Positions 18,625-29,468 of a stretch of 32,071 bases of DNA are shown here, piece by piece. The notes under the pieces are model-generated. The model worked only from the letters and a program-made list of their open reading frames with translations. It had not been told where the DNA came from and made no database searches. The stretch lies in contig JBNGIS010011667.1 in the NCBI GenBank assembly GCA_049999725.1, forward strand, positions 21,992 to 54,062, read 5' to 3'. The stretch's first letter is position 1; the number at the start of each line of letters is the position of its first letter. Origin of the DNA: Haplomitrium mnioides (Eukaryota > Marchantiophyta > Haplomitriopsida > Calobryales). The position numbers and the translations under genes are program-made.

Positions 18625-21600
18625 TGTCGCTCCCCTGTTTCAGGCCTTAACCTTTTCAGACCCTTTTTTGAGTGCAGGGGAGGACGGGTTTCGAGCTTTC
18701 AGGTTCTTTTCTGAGATGGCCCCTTGCCAGTTACCACTTTCAGACCTAAGGACTCTTCCTCTCCTTACAGGCCTTATATGCTTTTCTCACTCTTCTTCTT
18801 CTCACACTCAAGTCTGTCATTCAACCATTCTCAGGTCCACATCCATCACCCCTAGTTGGTTTGTGTGTAATTCTTGCACTTTATTCCAAGGGCCCAATAA
18901 CTCAGACCCTGCCACCTTATTTGTGCTTGGGGCAGAATGGGTGCTGGTGACCTGCACCGCTGAACAATACAAAAGGATGGAATCCCCCTCTCAGGGTTGT
19001 CACAGAGCTGAAACAGATTATCCTAACTATCCTAATGCACTAAGTCCTAATCTATGCAACAAAATCAGACCAGAGAGCATTTACCCCCAGGCTACCAGAC
19101 TTGTGTCAAGGGATTGGACTCCCACTTCAAGGTTGTTCCCAGGGTCTGCTCAGCTGATCTGTATCTCCTAATCTAATACAACTCTACAACACAATGCAGA
19201 AAGGAAATCTATCTACACAAATATGAACAACACATTTATACACTATGTGCAAGAGAAAACAGAGTCCTTGAAGGCCCTCTGGATTTCTACCAAATAATAC
19301 TTCCCTTATGAGTCTCGCTGCCTTACAACTGTAGCCTAGCAACCCACACACCCTCCTCTCTAGATAGTTTTTTAACTTCCCTCACGAGAAGCCATGCTTT
19401 TACTTCCTCAGGCTAGGAAGAGAGTTTCTTTGACTTCCACCTCTGGAAGATAGCTTTACCAGCTGCAGGTAGCCCACTCCACCCTCGAGCCTCGACGAGT
19501 CTTACTATACAGTGCACCGACACTCGCACAACCCTCCCCTCTCAATTCCACTTGAAGAATAACACACCAGAGCGTCATTCGAACACTCTTGGCTGATACT
19601 CACACACAAGGAATGGCAGAGACAACCCCAAGATCCTCACTTGGCGGCCTCTCCCGAAGTCATAACTTGGACTCCCACTCCAACCGCCCCTCGTTGCGAT
19701 TTCCTTGTCCTCAAGTCGTGATGCTTCTACACAGAGAATGTAGAGACGACCCCACGTCCTCCCATGGTGGCCTCTTTCGAAGTCTTAGCTGGCCAGAATA
19801 CAATCAAGACCCCATATCATTAACCCTCCGCCCTCGTCCGCCTGCAAGGATGAGGTCACCTGGGTCTCCCCCAGTCCTCTTCTAAATCCCCCGGTTCCCC
19901 TTGAGCGAGTAACTCTGCTTCACGTGGTCTTGTTAGTGAATTCTCAACCCAGCCCCCTTTTGTTGCGATTCCCCTTCGCGTGCAGTCGCCTCGCGCCTTG
20001 AGATTGCCCGTGCATCAACCCGAAAGAATTTGATAGCAAACAATGTATACTCCCCTCGCACGCTGGCCTCCGACGCTTGATCCGATGAATAGTCGTTATG
20101 GCCGTTAGCTCGAAATAGGAGACGACGATGCGTGGCTTCACTGCTCGGTAATCCTATTACCACGGGATGGGAAAAAACACCGCCTGTCCTGTAGTTGGTC
20201 GAGAAAAAGCCAAGGACAACGGTAACTTCAATGAGGAGCTTCAAGGAATCTTGCGAGAAGAGATTCTATAGATTCTCGTAGAGCCGAGTCCAAAAGGGCG
20301 CTTCGGAACTGAGTTCCGAAGTGCCCCACGGGACCCAGTCTACAAAATCTCCACAGATTCCCCCGTAGATCCTCTTTCTTCTCCTCAAGCCACGTCGTCC
20401 ACTGCACCGCCATTCGATGCCGCTCCGCAAGGGGGTAGGCTAACCGTCGCGCTGACCTCTCCTTGCGTAGTTGACCCGCACATTGCCCGAGGTCCGGTGA
20501 ACTCTCTTCCTTGCACCGCGTGTTCCGTGAATTGCCTCGAGGTCCCTGAAGTCGCCACGTCCTCCGAAGGGTGCTGTCCAACGCCGCCTCACAAAGGGGT
20601 AGGCGGACCGTCGCGCTTACCTCCTTCCAAGGTTGACCCTCGGAACCCTCTGCATGCTTCCCAAGGCGCCACGTCATCTGAAAGCCGCCGTTTGACGCCG
20701 CCCTACAAAGGGGTAGGCGGACCGTCGCGTGGACCCTTCTTCCAAAGTTGATCTTCGGAAACACAACCAGGCTTCTCAGCGTGCCACGTTTCCGAAGCCT
20801 CTCCCGGACTCCCTGCGCTTGCCACGTCATCCGTAGAACCGCTGCGGACATCCTCTGCTTGCCGAATAACAACGGTGCCGATGTCATAGTTTCGACGTAC
20901 CTTCAAAGTAAGAACTATACGCGCGCTTGAGGCTATCTTCTTAACACTTCCGAAAGCTCGCTATAAGAACTACTAGGCCCTTTTGGACCGTTCGCCCCTT
21001 TCAAAATTTCGGATGCCGATCACACCCCGTCGAACTTTCACCTTTCTAGTTGCCAAAGCGGTGAAGAAACATCCTTTCGGTGCCACTAGCTCCTCCGTCG
21101 ATCGCACCGGCGTTAGCTTCGTTTTCCGGGCACTCTCATCTCGCTCGCCGATTCACCGATATATCGTCCTTCCGCTGTGCCCTTCATTTCCCCCCACCGG
21201 GTAGGCGCCATATCGCCCTTCTGGCTCAGCCTTCTTCCCGTTGGACGGTTGGCAATGGGTCACTACTTCGCCACTGATACACGTCGTTTGAACCGGTTCG
21301 CTGACAAGTCACCTTTCCGCCTTCACTTGCTCTTATTCGGTCAGATCGGTGATCAGTCCCCCTTTCGGCTCTCCTTTGTGTTTCCTCTTGATGAATCTAC
21401 GCTAGGTCGCCCCTTCGGCTTCCGCACTCCTCCTCCTCTCGAATCTTTGATAGATCGTCCTTCCGGCACTCTCCCATTTTCCTTCGGCTAGACCTGCAAT
21501 AAGTCGCTATTTTGGGCCCTCTTGCTTGCTCCCCTGTTGGGTTCCTCGCGGATCCCTCTTAACCAGGGATCCCCACGTCATAAGACGGATCGGAACCCCG

Positions 21601-22308
21601 TTTAGTGGGCTCCCCACTTAGGGAGGCACCTGTCCGCAGATCCGCGGGCCTCCTAGTGCCGCCACGTCGTCCGTGGAATCCTGTGAAGGGCTCCGGAGAC
21701 GCCACGTTTCCGTGGGATCTTGTGGGACCTTTCGGAGACTCCACTCTTCAGCCAAGATTCCAGACTTGAATGGAGCGTTCGATTGGCCCTTGCAGGTCTC
21801 GCTCTTGCTTGCGGGATCAAGGCGTCCCTCTTCCTTGGCCTTGCTCGCCCTCGTGACGATCTCACCTCCTTCTGTCAGCCCCTGATCCTTGCTTCTCGAT
21901 TTGTGGCCGCTGCATGACCCCCACGATCTGCCTTTCTTCGGATTGCCTTCGGACTTCCTTGTTGTTGATCCGTTCTTCTTCCTCCTGCGATTGCTTCGCC
22001 ATAGGTGGCTGCTCTGTTTCTTCTTCCCAGGCTCCGATCCCCGCATCCTCTTTAGGCCCACGGATTCTCGCTGGCCGGCTTCGAATTTGAAAATGGGGCC
22101 CTTCTACTGGCTGGCGATCACTGCTCTCACCTCATCTCTTCCGCCATGATCATGTTTTCCTCCCAGGGTTCATGCGCTCTGCTCTTATCAGCTGTTTGAG
22201 GTAATCAACTGTTCCTGAGAGGCCTTCACACTCGCAAAGGGAACATATTGCCAATGGTGCTTCTGATTTTGTGAATTCTGCTTGAATGCTCCTAAGCACT
22301 GGCTGACA
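18625..22308. mobile_element. CpG-rich 3.7-kb insertion, probable solo LTR
   Basis: The segment starts TGTCGCTCCCC and ends GGCTGACA, has TG...CA ends and a perfect 5-bp duplication, and splits the copia gag cleanly. No pair of long repeats is seen inside it and no retroelement coding is recognised. A solo LTR of a large-LTR (perhaps Gypsy-type) element is the simplest reading; a coding-free non-autonomous element is the alternative. From about 19450 to 22100 it is GC- and CpG-rich, unlike its surroundings, and holds many accidental open frames, the longest at 20228-20887 minus. Several blocks (GAATCTTTGATAGATC near 21440, GGATCGGAACC near 21590, TAAGAAC words near 20910 and 20963) recur in order at 29469-31824. 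Confidence 0.8.
20425..20755 (+). repeat. GC-rich imperfect tandem repeats
   Basis: The core GGGGTAGGCGGACCGTCGCG or a variant occurs three times (GTAGGC at 20435, 20599 and 20713), each followed by a CT-rich stretch and TTGA(C/T)C. Spacing is 164 then 114 bp. The first spacing is not a multiple of three, so the repeat-containing minus-strand frame is not conserved as protein. Confidence 0.75.
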
Positions 22309-22313
22309 AGCTC
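22309..22313 (+). repeat. Target-site duplication AGCTC, right
   Basis: Exact partner of 18620-18624, directly after the terminal CA of the inserted element. Confidence 0.88.
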
Positions 22314-22655
22314 AATGTTGTATTTAGAGATACATGGAAAATCCTTTACTCTTAAATTAACCCAATCATACCTTGCTTTAGGTAGATGTATAGTTTTGGT
22401 ATGGTCAAATCTTTCTTTCAGATTATCCCAAAGAATTTTGGGGCTACTCTCATTTAGATACTGAATTCTCAAAGAGTCTAAAAGGTGATGCCTCATGAAA
22501 ACCAAAGCTTGAGCTTTCTGTTGTAGAGTAATATCCTCATCTATCAGGGTAGTGGTTTCCAATCCTTTGGATACCAGATGGGGAGTTGCATCTAGTGACC
22601 ATAAGAGATAATTATCTCCTTCTATGGTGAGCTGTTTAAAATTTAGTTTCTCCAT
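22309..22655 (-). pseudogene. gag: Copia gag, N-terminal part
   Basis: Minus strand from ATG at 22655: MEKLNFKQLTIEGDNYLLWS, then LVFMRHHLLDSLRIQYLNES, ILWDNLKERFDH, YDWVNLRVKDF and SKYNIEL, where it meets the nested insertion. It is collinear with the plus-strand copia Gag (LDGSNYLSWS, RHHLVEPLRLQYLN, LWIELKLRFDH). Here Trp occupies the codon that is TAG in the other element. This piece is open throughout; the extra residues read beyond 22309 belong to the inserted DNA. Confidence 0.87.
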
Positions 22656-24620
22656 GATTTAGAATGCAAAAAGAGTTTTAATGGTTTGAGGATAAATAAC
22701 ACATTTATAAAAAAATTCAGAAAACCAAATGTTAAACTTTTTTTTGCTTTGCAAACAACATGTTAAACAAATTTCAGTAATAGTGGTTATATGGAGAGTA
22801 TGTTCCATGTTCTTCTTGATGTAAGCAAGGGGTTGATCTTCAAAACTTCCAGAAAACAAGTGTTGATGTCAATAATAGACCTTTAGAATGCATGAAACTT
22901 ATTTCAGAAGTTGTTGAAGTCTCCACTTCCAGAAATAGCCTTCAGAAGTTGAATTAAATATCTTGAATATGCAACCTTATCTTGTGAACTCCTTAATCAA
23001 GTCTTGAAGATAGATTTTGCTTATAAATCTTGAGAATAAACTTTGAAGATTCCCAGTATTGTAGAGGGTTTCCAATGGACTAGTTGTGGCCATTAGGCCT
23101 TCTTAGAGTCTCTACAGATTCTTGAGACAACAAGTCACTTTCCTCTTATCAAGTTTTATAGAAAACTAAAACTTTTAGAGAATAGAATCTATAATGTAAA
23201 TATAGCTACAACCAATCTTTTTACACTTATAGATTGAGCTATGCTAATGACATTGTATTGGATTCATAGATCCTTGAATAAATTGATGTAACAGACTCTA
23301 TTGAATTTTCTAATGTGCAAATTTCTATTAAATGAAAACCAGAGTATTGAGATATCAGAATAGTAAATGAAGTGATGTGATATGAAGTTAGGTTCAATTT
23401 GTTATTCCAATAAATAAAACAATGTTTGAGATTTGTTGGAAATTTGTATCAGCTTCCAATGTGATCAACCCAACTGAATTGGTATCAGGATAGTTGGTCA
23501 AAACCTCAATAGAGTAGTTGAGAATTGATACACAGTATAAGAATTGTGTAGATATTGGTGAGTCTCCAACTGTTTGGCTTCAAAGAATGATAAATAAACT
23601 CTGTATGCAGTGAAGCATCAAGGTGAAAGCATAACAAAGTTGTTATGCCGTGAACTTTGTAAATAGAAGAGAGGGTAGCTCTTTGTTTATTCTTATTTGT
23701 CAACCAAAATGAAGAAAATCAAGTTTGATAGAGTCGCCTTGGCCAGGCAGTCACATTTGCTGCTTCAAGTTTGAAAAATGATCCCAAATGCTTGCACAAC
23801 AATTAATTGAAAGTCTATCGAAAAATGTTGTAGTCGAGCTCAAGAAAACTTAGGTTTGGTAATCAAGCTTGGTTTGGAAGCTTTTTCATGCTCTAGAGTA
23901 AACTTAGCGTAGGTTTGCCAAAAATCTGATAGGTTTGGTGGACTTAGGAGGTTTGACAAAGAATCTTTTGCTTCGAAGACGAGGTTTGGTAACCCAAGCA
24001 AGTGTTGCATCACAAGCAACCTTCACTTAATCCCATAAGTGAAGTGGGAAAAACCAGCTTATGTGTATAATAATCTCACTCGTGGGTTCCTTCGACTAAG
24101 ATTCCCTCACCTCCTGCATCTAGGAGTGGGGTTTAACTAGTCCAATAGATAGCTATGCCACATGTAACTTTATGATTGGTCGGATACGAATACAGGGCCT
24201 TGTGTCAATTCATCTTTGATTTTTCACCAATAGAGACGCAATCTGCTTGATTCTTATGCAATTCAGCAATCAAATGAATATATCGTATACTGCGATTCAC
24301 CTAAAGTCGTCCTGCCAGAATCGCCAATTGAATTTGATCAAAATCTTTTTAGTCTATCCTGTGATTTGATAAACTCGTTTTCAGATTGCTGAAATATATC
24401 CGTGCATAGAATTCTTCATGAATTTTCTTGAAGTCTTCACATGTATGGGTTTGCAATCGAATTGTGAATCCAATGCCTCTCCGAATTGAATATAGAAACT
24501 TGAAAAAAATGGATTGATCTTCAAATCTGAAAAAAAATATTCAGAGAATTTAAAAAGTATAAAAAATAAAAGTGAAAATTTAAAAAGTATAAAAATAAAA
24601 TAAAATAAAAAGTAACAAAA
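22656..24620. other. Non-coding stretch, probable copia leader in part
   Basis: About 2 kb with no recognisable gene. Position suggests the leader of the minus-strand copia relic, whose plus-strand relative also has a 2.1-kb leader. No LTR, primer site or coding block is visible. AGGTTTGG words cluster at about 23850-23995, and A/T-rich low-complexity sequence occupies 24520-24620. Confidence 0.4.
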
Positions 24621-25926
24621 CTAACCTACTGTTGGGGGCCAAGCAAAGCCCACTACTCCGAAGACTACTTTATTTTTAAGCCTATTTGATCACTTGGAGG
24701 AAAGTGTGCTCTGGGGAAGGGTGAGCCCTGAACTAGGTTCGTCTAAAGGCAGTGAAGTGGATATGTAGGTGGCATTACACCCCTTTAAGGGGCTGCCTCT
24801 CGAAAGGAAGAAAGAGTGAGATCATTATATACTGCTCAAGCGACAATGAGAAAAACTTATGGGATTAATTCCCTAGCTTGCAGAGATTAGCATCAAGCTC
24901 CTCTGTGGTTTTTGGCTATGGGCTTTGAAGAATTGTGTATGGAGGAAGTTTGAATTTGGCCATTACGAAAAAGCATTGGGCATTTGTGGAAGTTCAATTC
25001 GGATGAATTGGAAAGTTCAAATTTGTGCGTACCATTCGTGACTGAAGGATTTGAACATTGGGTGTTGTTGTGGGAGGCATTGCTGGAATTTCATCCAGTA
25101 AGGTGGAAGATGAGCAAAGCGCTTCAAATAGGAAAGCTATGATGCAAGTTGTACTCATTCGAGTGTTGCTAACTGATTATATAGTGATCCCATTTGTGTT
25201 GCTGTGAGAAATTGGCCTTGTAATGAATGATGAGAAGTGAGAAATCAACCTATGATGCAGAAATCTATTTGTGAGGAAGGTGAAGGTGTTGCGCACAATA
25301 CGAAGCCCTATTCCCCTGTGAATGTTGAAGGCGAAAGAGGCATGGGAAATCAGAGTGTTGGGCTTGTAACAAGGTTGTTCTAGCTGAACAACTAACGAAG
25401 AAGATTCTCCAAATTCAATGAAGGATTGCTAAAGAAATCTCAAATGACAGAAATCGAAGCACGGTTTGGTTTGAAATCGAAGAATGCTGATGCTGCAATG
25501 TTGCTCATCCTTACTGCAAAATCAAATTGAATGAAGGTGGTGGAAATCGAACAAGCTCATGCAAATTCAACAAAGGCTACGATCGTGTTGTGCGCTCGAA
25601 GAGGATGCTACAAAGCGAAGTTGCGAAGACCTCTCCTCCTTACTGCATTGAAGAATCGATTGAAGAAGGGGAATGTTGCAAGAAGGGAAGGTGTCGTGAC
25701 ATAAAGAGGAGTCGACTTGCCACATCGGAAACCTGGTTTCAAACATGGCATCTAAACAAACTAATCTGAACTATGCATCATTGTTCAATCCACAAACTGA
25801 AATTACAGAAGTCTGAAATAACAATAACCTGAAATCACAGCAATCTGAAATAACGACAACCTGGAATTACAGCAGTCTGAAATCACATCAAGCTTGCACC
25901 GAAAAGAAGAAATGCAGGGGGAGGTA
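24621..25926 (+). mobile_element. Relative of the 11-14 kb insertion, partial
   Basis: Shared features with 11150-12900 in the same orientation are: AAACTAACCTACT...GGGCCA at the start, the module at 24729-24820 (GAACTAGGTTCGTC, then GGGGCTGCCTCTCGAAAG) against 11277-11358, and a following A/G-rich stretch with GAAATCGAAG words. No coding is recognised; the open frame at 25527-25769 has no domain signal. Ends are approximate. Confidence 0.5.
25797..25892 (+). repeat. Six-unit 16-bp tandem repeat
   Basis: Six consecutive 16-base units of the form CTGAAATMACAGCAAY. All begin CTGAAAT except one CTGGAAT. It is non-coding and just upstream of a purine-rich tract. Confidence 0.85.
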
Positions 25927-25949
25927 TGTGATCCCCGTTATATAAAAGG
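25914..25949 (+). promoter_or_regulatory. Purine tract followed by TATA box
   Basis: GCAGGGGGAGG (25914-25924) is followed by TATGTGATCCCC and then TATATAAAAGG (25939-25949). This may be a polypurine tract and the start of an LTR at TG 25927, or simply a promoter inside the repeat. A TATA box only 12 bases into an LTR would be unusual. Confidence 0.3.
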
Positions 25950-26101
25950 ACTTTGAAAATAAAGTGCATGTAAAAACGTAGATTAGCAAATGTAATGTAG
26001 AATGTATTCTACTGTAGACCAGCGCGCTGCCATGAGGAGCTGGGAGCTTCTATCGAATCAAAGCCAAGTGCATCGAGCAATCCTATGTGTGTGTAGCCAT
26101 A

Positions 26102-26348
26102 GCGCTGCTCTCCAGGCCTAGGGATTCAAGAAAAACTAGCGTTCAAGCGGGAGAGGAGCGCCAAGTAACCTAGGCTAGCTATATGTTCTTGTAACAAAGT
26201 AATTTCCAAGAACTGATCTCACCTTGCTATAAGAACATCAAACCTGAATACTCTCTCACTCTATAGCTTTTAATGGATGCTTATGAACAAACTATACCAT
26301 GAGGAGGAGTGCTGATGTGCAACATCAGCACTGTATTCCTGCATGACA
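26102..26348 (+). repeat. Inverted repeat, left arm (247 bp)
   Basis: Reverse complement of 31825-32071 with 3 mismatches in 247 and no gaps. The similarity stops at ...GCATGACA on the inner side. The outer limit cannot be tested because the right arm reaches the window end. The arm includes GAGGAGGAG (26301-26309) followed by TGCTGATG, which looks like a polypurine tract and LTR start. The arms are therefore probably the 3' ends of two copies of one LTR element family in opposite orientation. Confidence 0.93.
26308..26332. repeat. Perfect 11-bp palindrome with 3-base loop
   Basis: AGTGCTGATGT, loop GCA, ACATCAGCACT. It spans the putative LTR start and is fully conserved in the other arm at 31841-31865. 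It could form a strong hairpin in RNA or single-stranded DNA. Confidence 0.92.
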
Positions 26349-26541
26349 GAGTGTCATTCTTCTATCTTCACTTATAAGTCACTTCTAATTTCAACCCTAA
26401 AAGTGACTCTATACTAAAAGTGACTTCGAAGGCAAGTAGTCTTTTCTAAACCCTAAAAGTGACTCTCTACCACTTACTTAACTCCTCTCTATTTTCTTAT
26501 AAATAACACAACCTTATGCTTGTATAATTAGAAATGTTACA
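26310..26541 (+). repeat. Candidate 3' LTR, 232 bp
   Basis: It starts TGCTGATGTG directly after GAGGAGGAG and ends GTTACA exactly where array B begins. Within it are three TAAAAGTGACT words (about 26398, 26414, 26455), possible upstream elements, and TATAAATA at 26498-26505. Only its first 39 bases are shared with the right arm, where the LTR appears truncated at 31825. No 5' partner LTR is in the window, so this is a structural inference. Confidence 0.45.
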
Positions 26542-29468
26542 TATATCTCCCCACATTTAGCAATAATGATTGAGTGTTAATCGTTCAATTATACAACAAT
26601 ATACTATATCTCTTTACCATATAAGAACAAAGTAATGCTATCTATATCTCTCTACACTTAGATACAATGGCTCAATATTAATTGCTAAATTATACTAGAA
26701 TAGACTATATCTTATTACTATGAAAAAGCAAAGTACTGCTATCTATATCTCTCAATACTTAACAACAATGTTTTTTTTGTTAATTGTTCAAATGGATGAG
26801 AACATGCTATATCTCATTACCATGAAAGAGAAAAATAATGCAATCTATATCTCTCCTTACTTAGCAACAATAATTCATTGTTAATCATTGAATTATACAA
26901 GAAAAAGCTTTATTTAAATAGCATCAAAGAACAAAGTTAAGCTATCTATATCTCTCCATATTTAGCAACAAAGACTCACTTTTAATTGCTCAATTGCACA
27001 AGATCATACTTAATCTCATTACCATAAAAGAACAAAGTAATACAATCTATATCTCTCCACACTTAGCAACAATGATTCAATGTTAATCTCTTAGTTACAT
27101 AAGAACATACTACATTTTATTACCATGAAGGAACAAAATAGTGCCATCTATATTTCTCTATACTTGGTAACATTGGTTTAATCTCAATCAATCAATTGTA
27201 CAAGAGCATATTTTATCTTAATACCATGAAAGAACAAGGCAATTGCTATCTATATCTCTCCACACATAGCAACAATGATTCATTGTTAATTGTTCAATTA
27301 TACAAAAACATACTAGATCTCATTGCCATGAAAGAGAAAAGTAATGCTATCTATATCTCTTCACATTAAACAACGATGATTCACTATTAATCGTTCAAAT
27401 AAACAAGAGCATACTATATCTCATCACCATTAAAGAAAAAAGTAGTGCTATCTATATCTCTCTACACATAGTAACAATGATTCAGTGTTAATTGTTCAAT
27501 TATACAAGAACATACTACAACCTACTACAATGAAAGAACAAAGCTATGTTATCCATATCTCTCCATACTTAACAACAATGATTCTTTGTTAATCACTGAG
27601 TTGTACAAGAACGTACTATATCTCCTTACCATGAAAGAACAAAGTAATATGATTTATATCTCTCCACACTTAGCAACAATGATTCACTCTTAATCATGCA
27701 ATTATACAAGAAGATGTTATATCTCATTATCATGAAAGAACAAAGTAATGCTATCTACATCCCTCCACACGTAGAAACACTAATTTAATGTCAATCCTTT
27801 AGTTGTAGAAGAACACACTTTATCTCATTACCATAAAAGAACAATGTAATGCTATCTATATGTCTCCACACTTAGCAACAATGATTCTGTCTTAATCTCT
27901 CAATTATACAAGAACAAACTTAATCTCCCATGAAAAAACAAAGTAATGCTATCCATATCACTTCATATTTAGCAACAATGATTTAGTGTTAATTGTTCAT
28001 TTATAGAAGAACACGCTATATCTTGTTACCATGAAAGAACAAAGTAATGCTATCTATATCTTTCCATACATAGCAACAATGATATACTGTAAATTGCTCA
28101 AGTATACAAGAACATTCTACATCTTATTACCATAAAAGAACAAATTAATGCTATCCATATCTCTGCACACTTAGCAAAAATGGTTCAATTTTAATTGTTC
28201 AACTATGCAAGAACATACTAGAGCTCATCATCGTCATAGAACAAAGTAATGCTATTTATATCTCTCCACACTTAGTAGCAATGATTCACTATTAATTGTT
28301 TATTTATACAAGAACATACTATATCTCATAATCTTGAAAGAACAAATTAATGTTGTCTATAAATATCCACACTTAGCAATAATGATTCAGTGTGAATCAT
28401 TCAAATTCACAAGAATATACTAAATTTTTTTTACCATAAAAGTAAAAAGAAATGTTATCTATATCTCTCCATACTTAGCAATAATGATTCAATGTTAATC
28501 TTTTAATTATAAAGGAACATACTATTTCTCATTACCATCAAAGTACAAAATGAAACTATCTATGTCTCTCTAATAGTTTTTAAAGTGTATATTTTTCAAA
28601 TATACAAAAACATACTATGTCTCCTTACCATGAAAGAAAACGTAGTGCTATCAAAATCTCTCCACACTTAGCAACATTGTTTGAGTGTTGATCGTTCAAT
28701 TATACAAGAACATACTTTATCTTGAAACAAGGAAAAAAAATTAATGCTATCTATATCTCTACACAATTAGAAACAATGATTGAGTGTAAGTCATTCAATT
28801 AAACAAGAACATACTATATTTCATTACTATGAAAAACAAAGTAATGTAATATTTAAGTCTCCATACTTAGCAACAATGATTCAATGCCAGTCCTTCAAGT
28901 ATACAAGAACATAATCTATCTTATAACCTTTAAATAACAAAGTAATGTTATCTATTTCTTTTAACACTTAGTAACAATGATTGAGTGTTCGTTCAAATGT
29001 ACAAAAAATACTATACATCAGTACCATGAAAGAACAAAGCAATGCTATCTATATCTCTCCACATATACCAACAATGATTTTTTGTTTGTCGTTTAACTAA
29101 ACAAGAACATACTACATCTCACTACCATGAAAGAACAAAGTAATGTTATTTGAATCTCTCCATACTTAGCAACAATGATTGAGTGTTAATAGTTCAATTA
29201 TACAAGATCATGCTATATCTTACTACCATGGAAGAACAAAGCAATGCTAGCAATATCTCTTCACACTAAGCAACAATGACTCATTCTTAACCATTCAATT
29301 GTACAAAAACATACTAAATCTTTTAACTATTAAAGAACAAAGTAACGCTATCTATTTCTCTCCACATATTGCAACAATCATTTAGTATTAATCATTTAAT
29401 TATAAAAGAACATACTATATCTCATTACCATAATATAAGAAAGTAATGCTATCTGGTTCTCTTCACAA
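26542..29468 (-). repeat. Tandem array B, about 29 units of 101 bp, inverted relative to array A
   Basis: The plus strand shows the reverse complement of the array A unit: CCATGAAAGAACAAAGTAATG, then CTATCTATATCTCTCC, CTTAGCAACAATGATT and ATTATACAAGAACATACT, repeated at about 101 bp across 2.9 kb. Units are diverged by point changes and small indels. It is AT-rich and non-coding. It begins at the candidate LTR end and breaks off near 29468. Confidence 0.92.

Larger units (their letters stand above)
16726..22655 (-). mobile_element. Second copia relic, minus strand, internally deleted, 5' end lost
   Basis: Read on the minus strand: gag start at 22655, gag interrupted by an inserted LTR-type element (18625-22308), gag remainder, protease, decayed pre-integrase, then a jump to the 3' untranslated region, polypurine tract and 3' LTR. 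Most of integrase and all of reverse transcriptase and RNase H are deleted near 17280. The element is a relative of the copia at 3215-9800 (shared Gag blocks and 3' motif) but diverged. Its right limit is unknown because no second LTR is seen up to the window end. The left flank CATTA belongs to array A, so it appears to have integrated into the array. Confidence 0.85.

Noticed and set aside
18668-19171. 167-codon plus-strand frame in the nested element
   Set aside because: No recognisable domain, composition follows the CT-rich DNA, and the related element at 29469-31824 has no matching frame.
20228-20887. 219-codon minus-strand frame with three repeated VRLPLC-like blocks
   Set aside because: The DNA repeats behind it are spaced 164 and 114 bp, so the first copy is out of frame; GC- and CpG-rich sequence gives long open frames by chance.
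23474-23486. TTGGTATCAGGAT resembling an initiator-tRNA primer site
   Set aside because: No LTR end precedes it and it is on the wrong strand for the copia relic it would serve.
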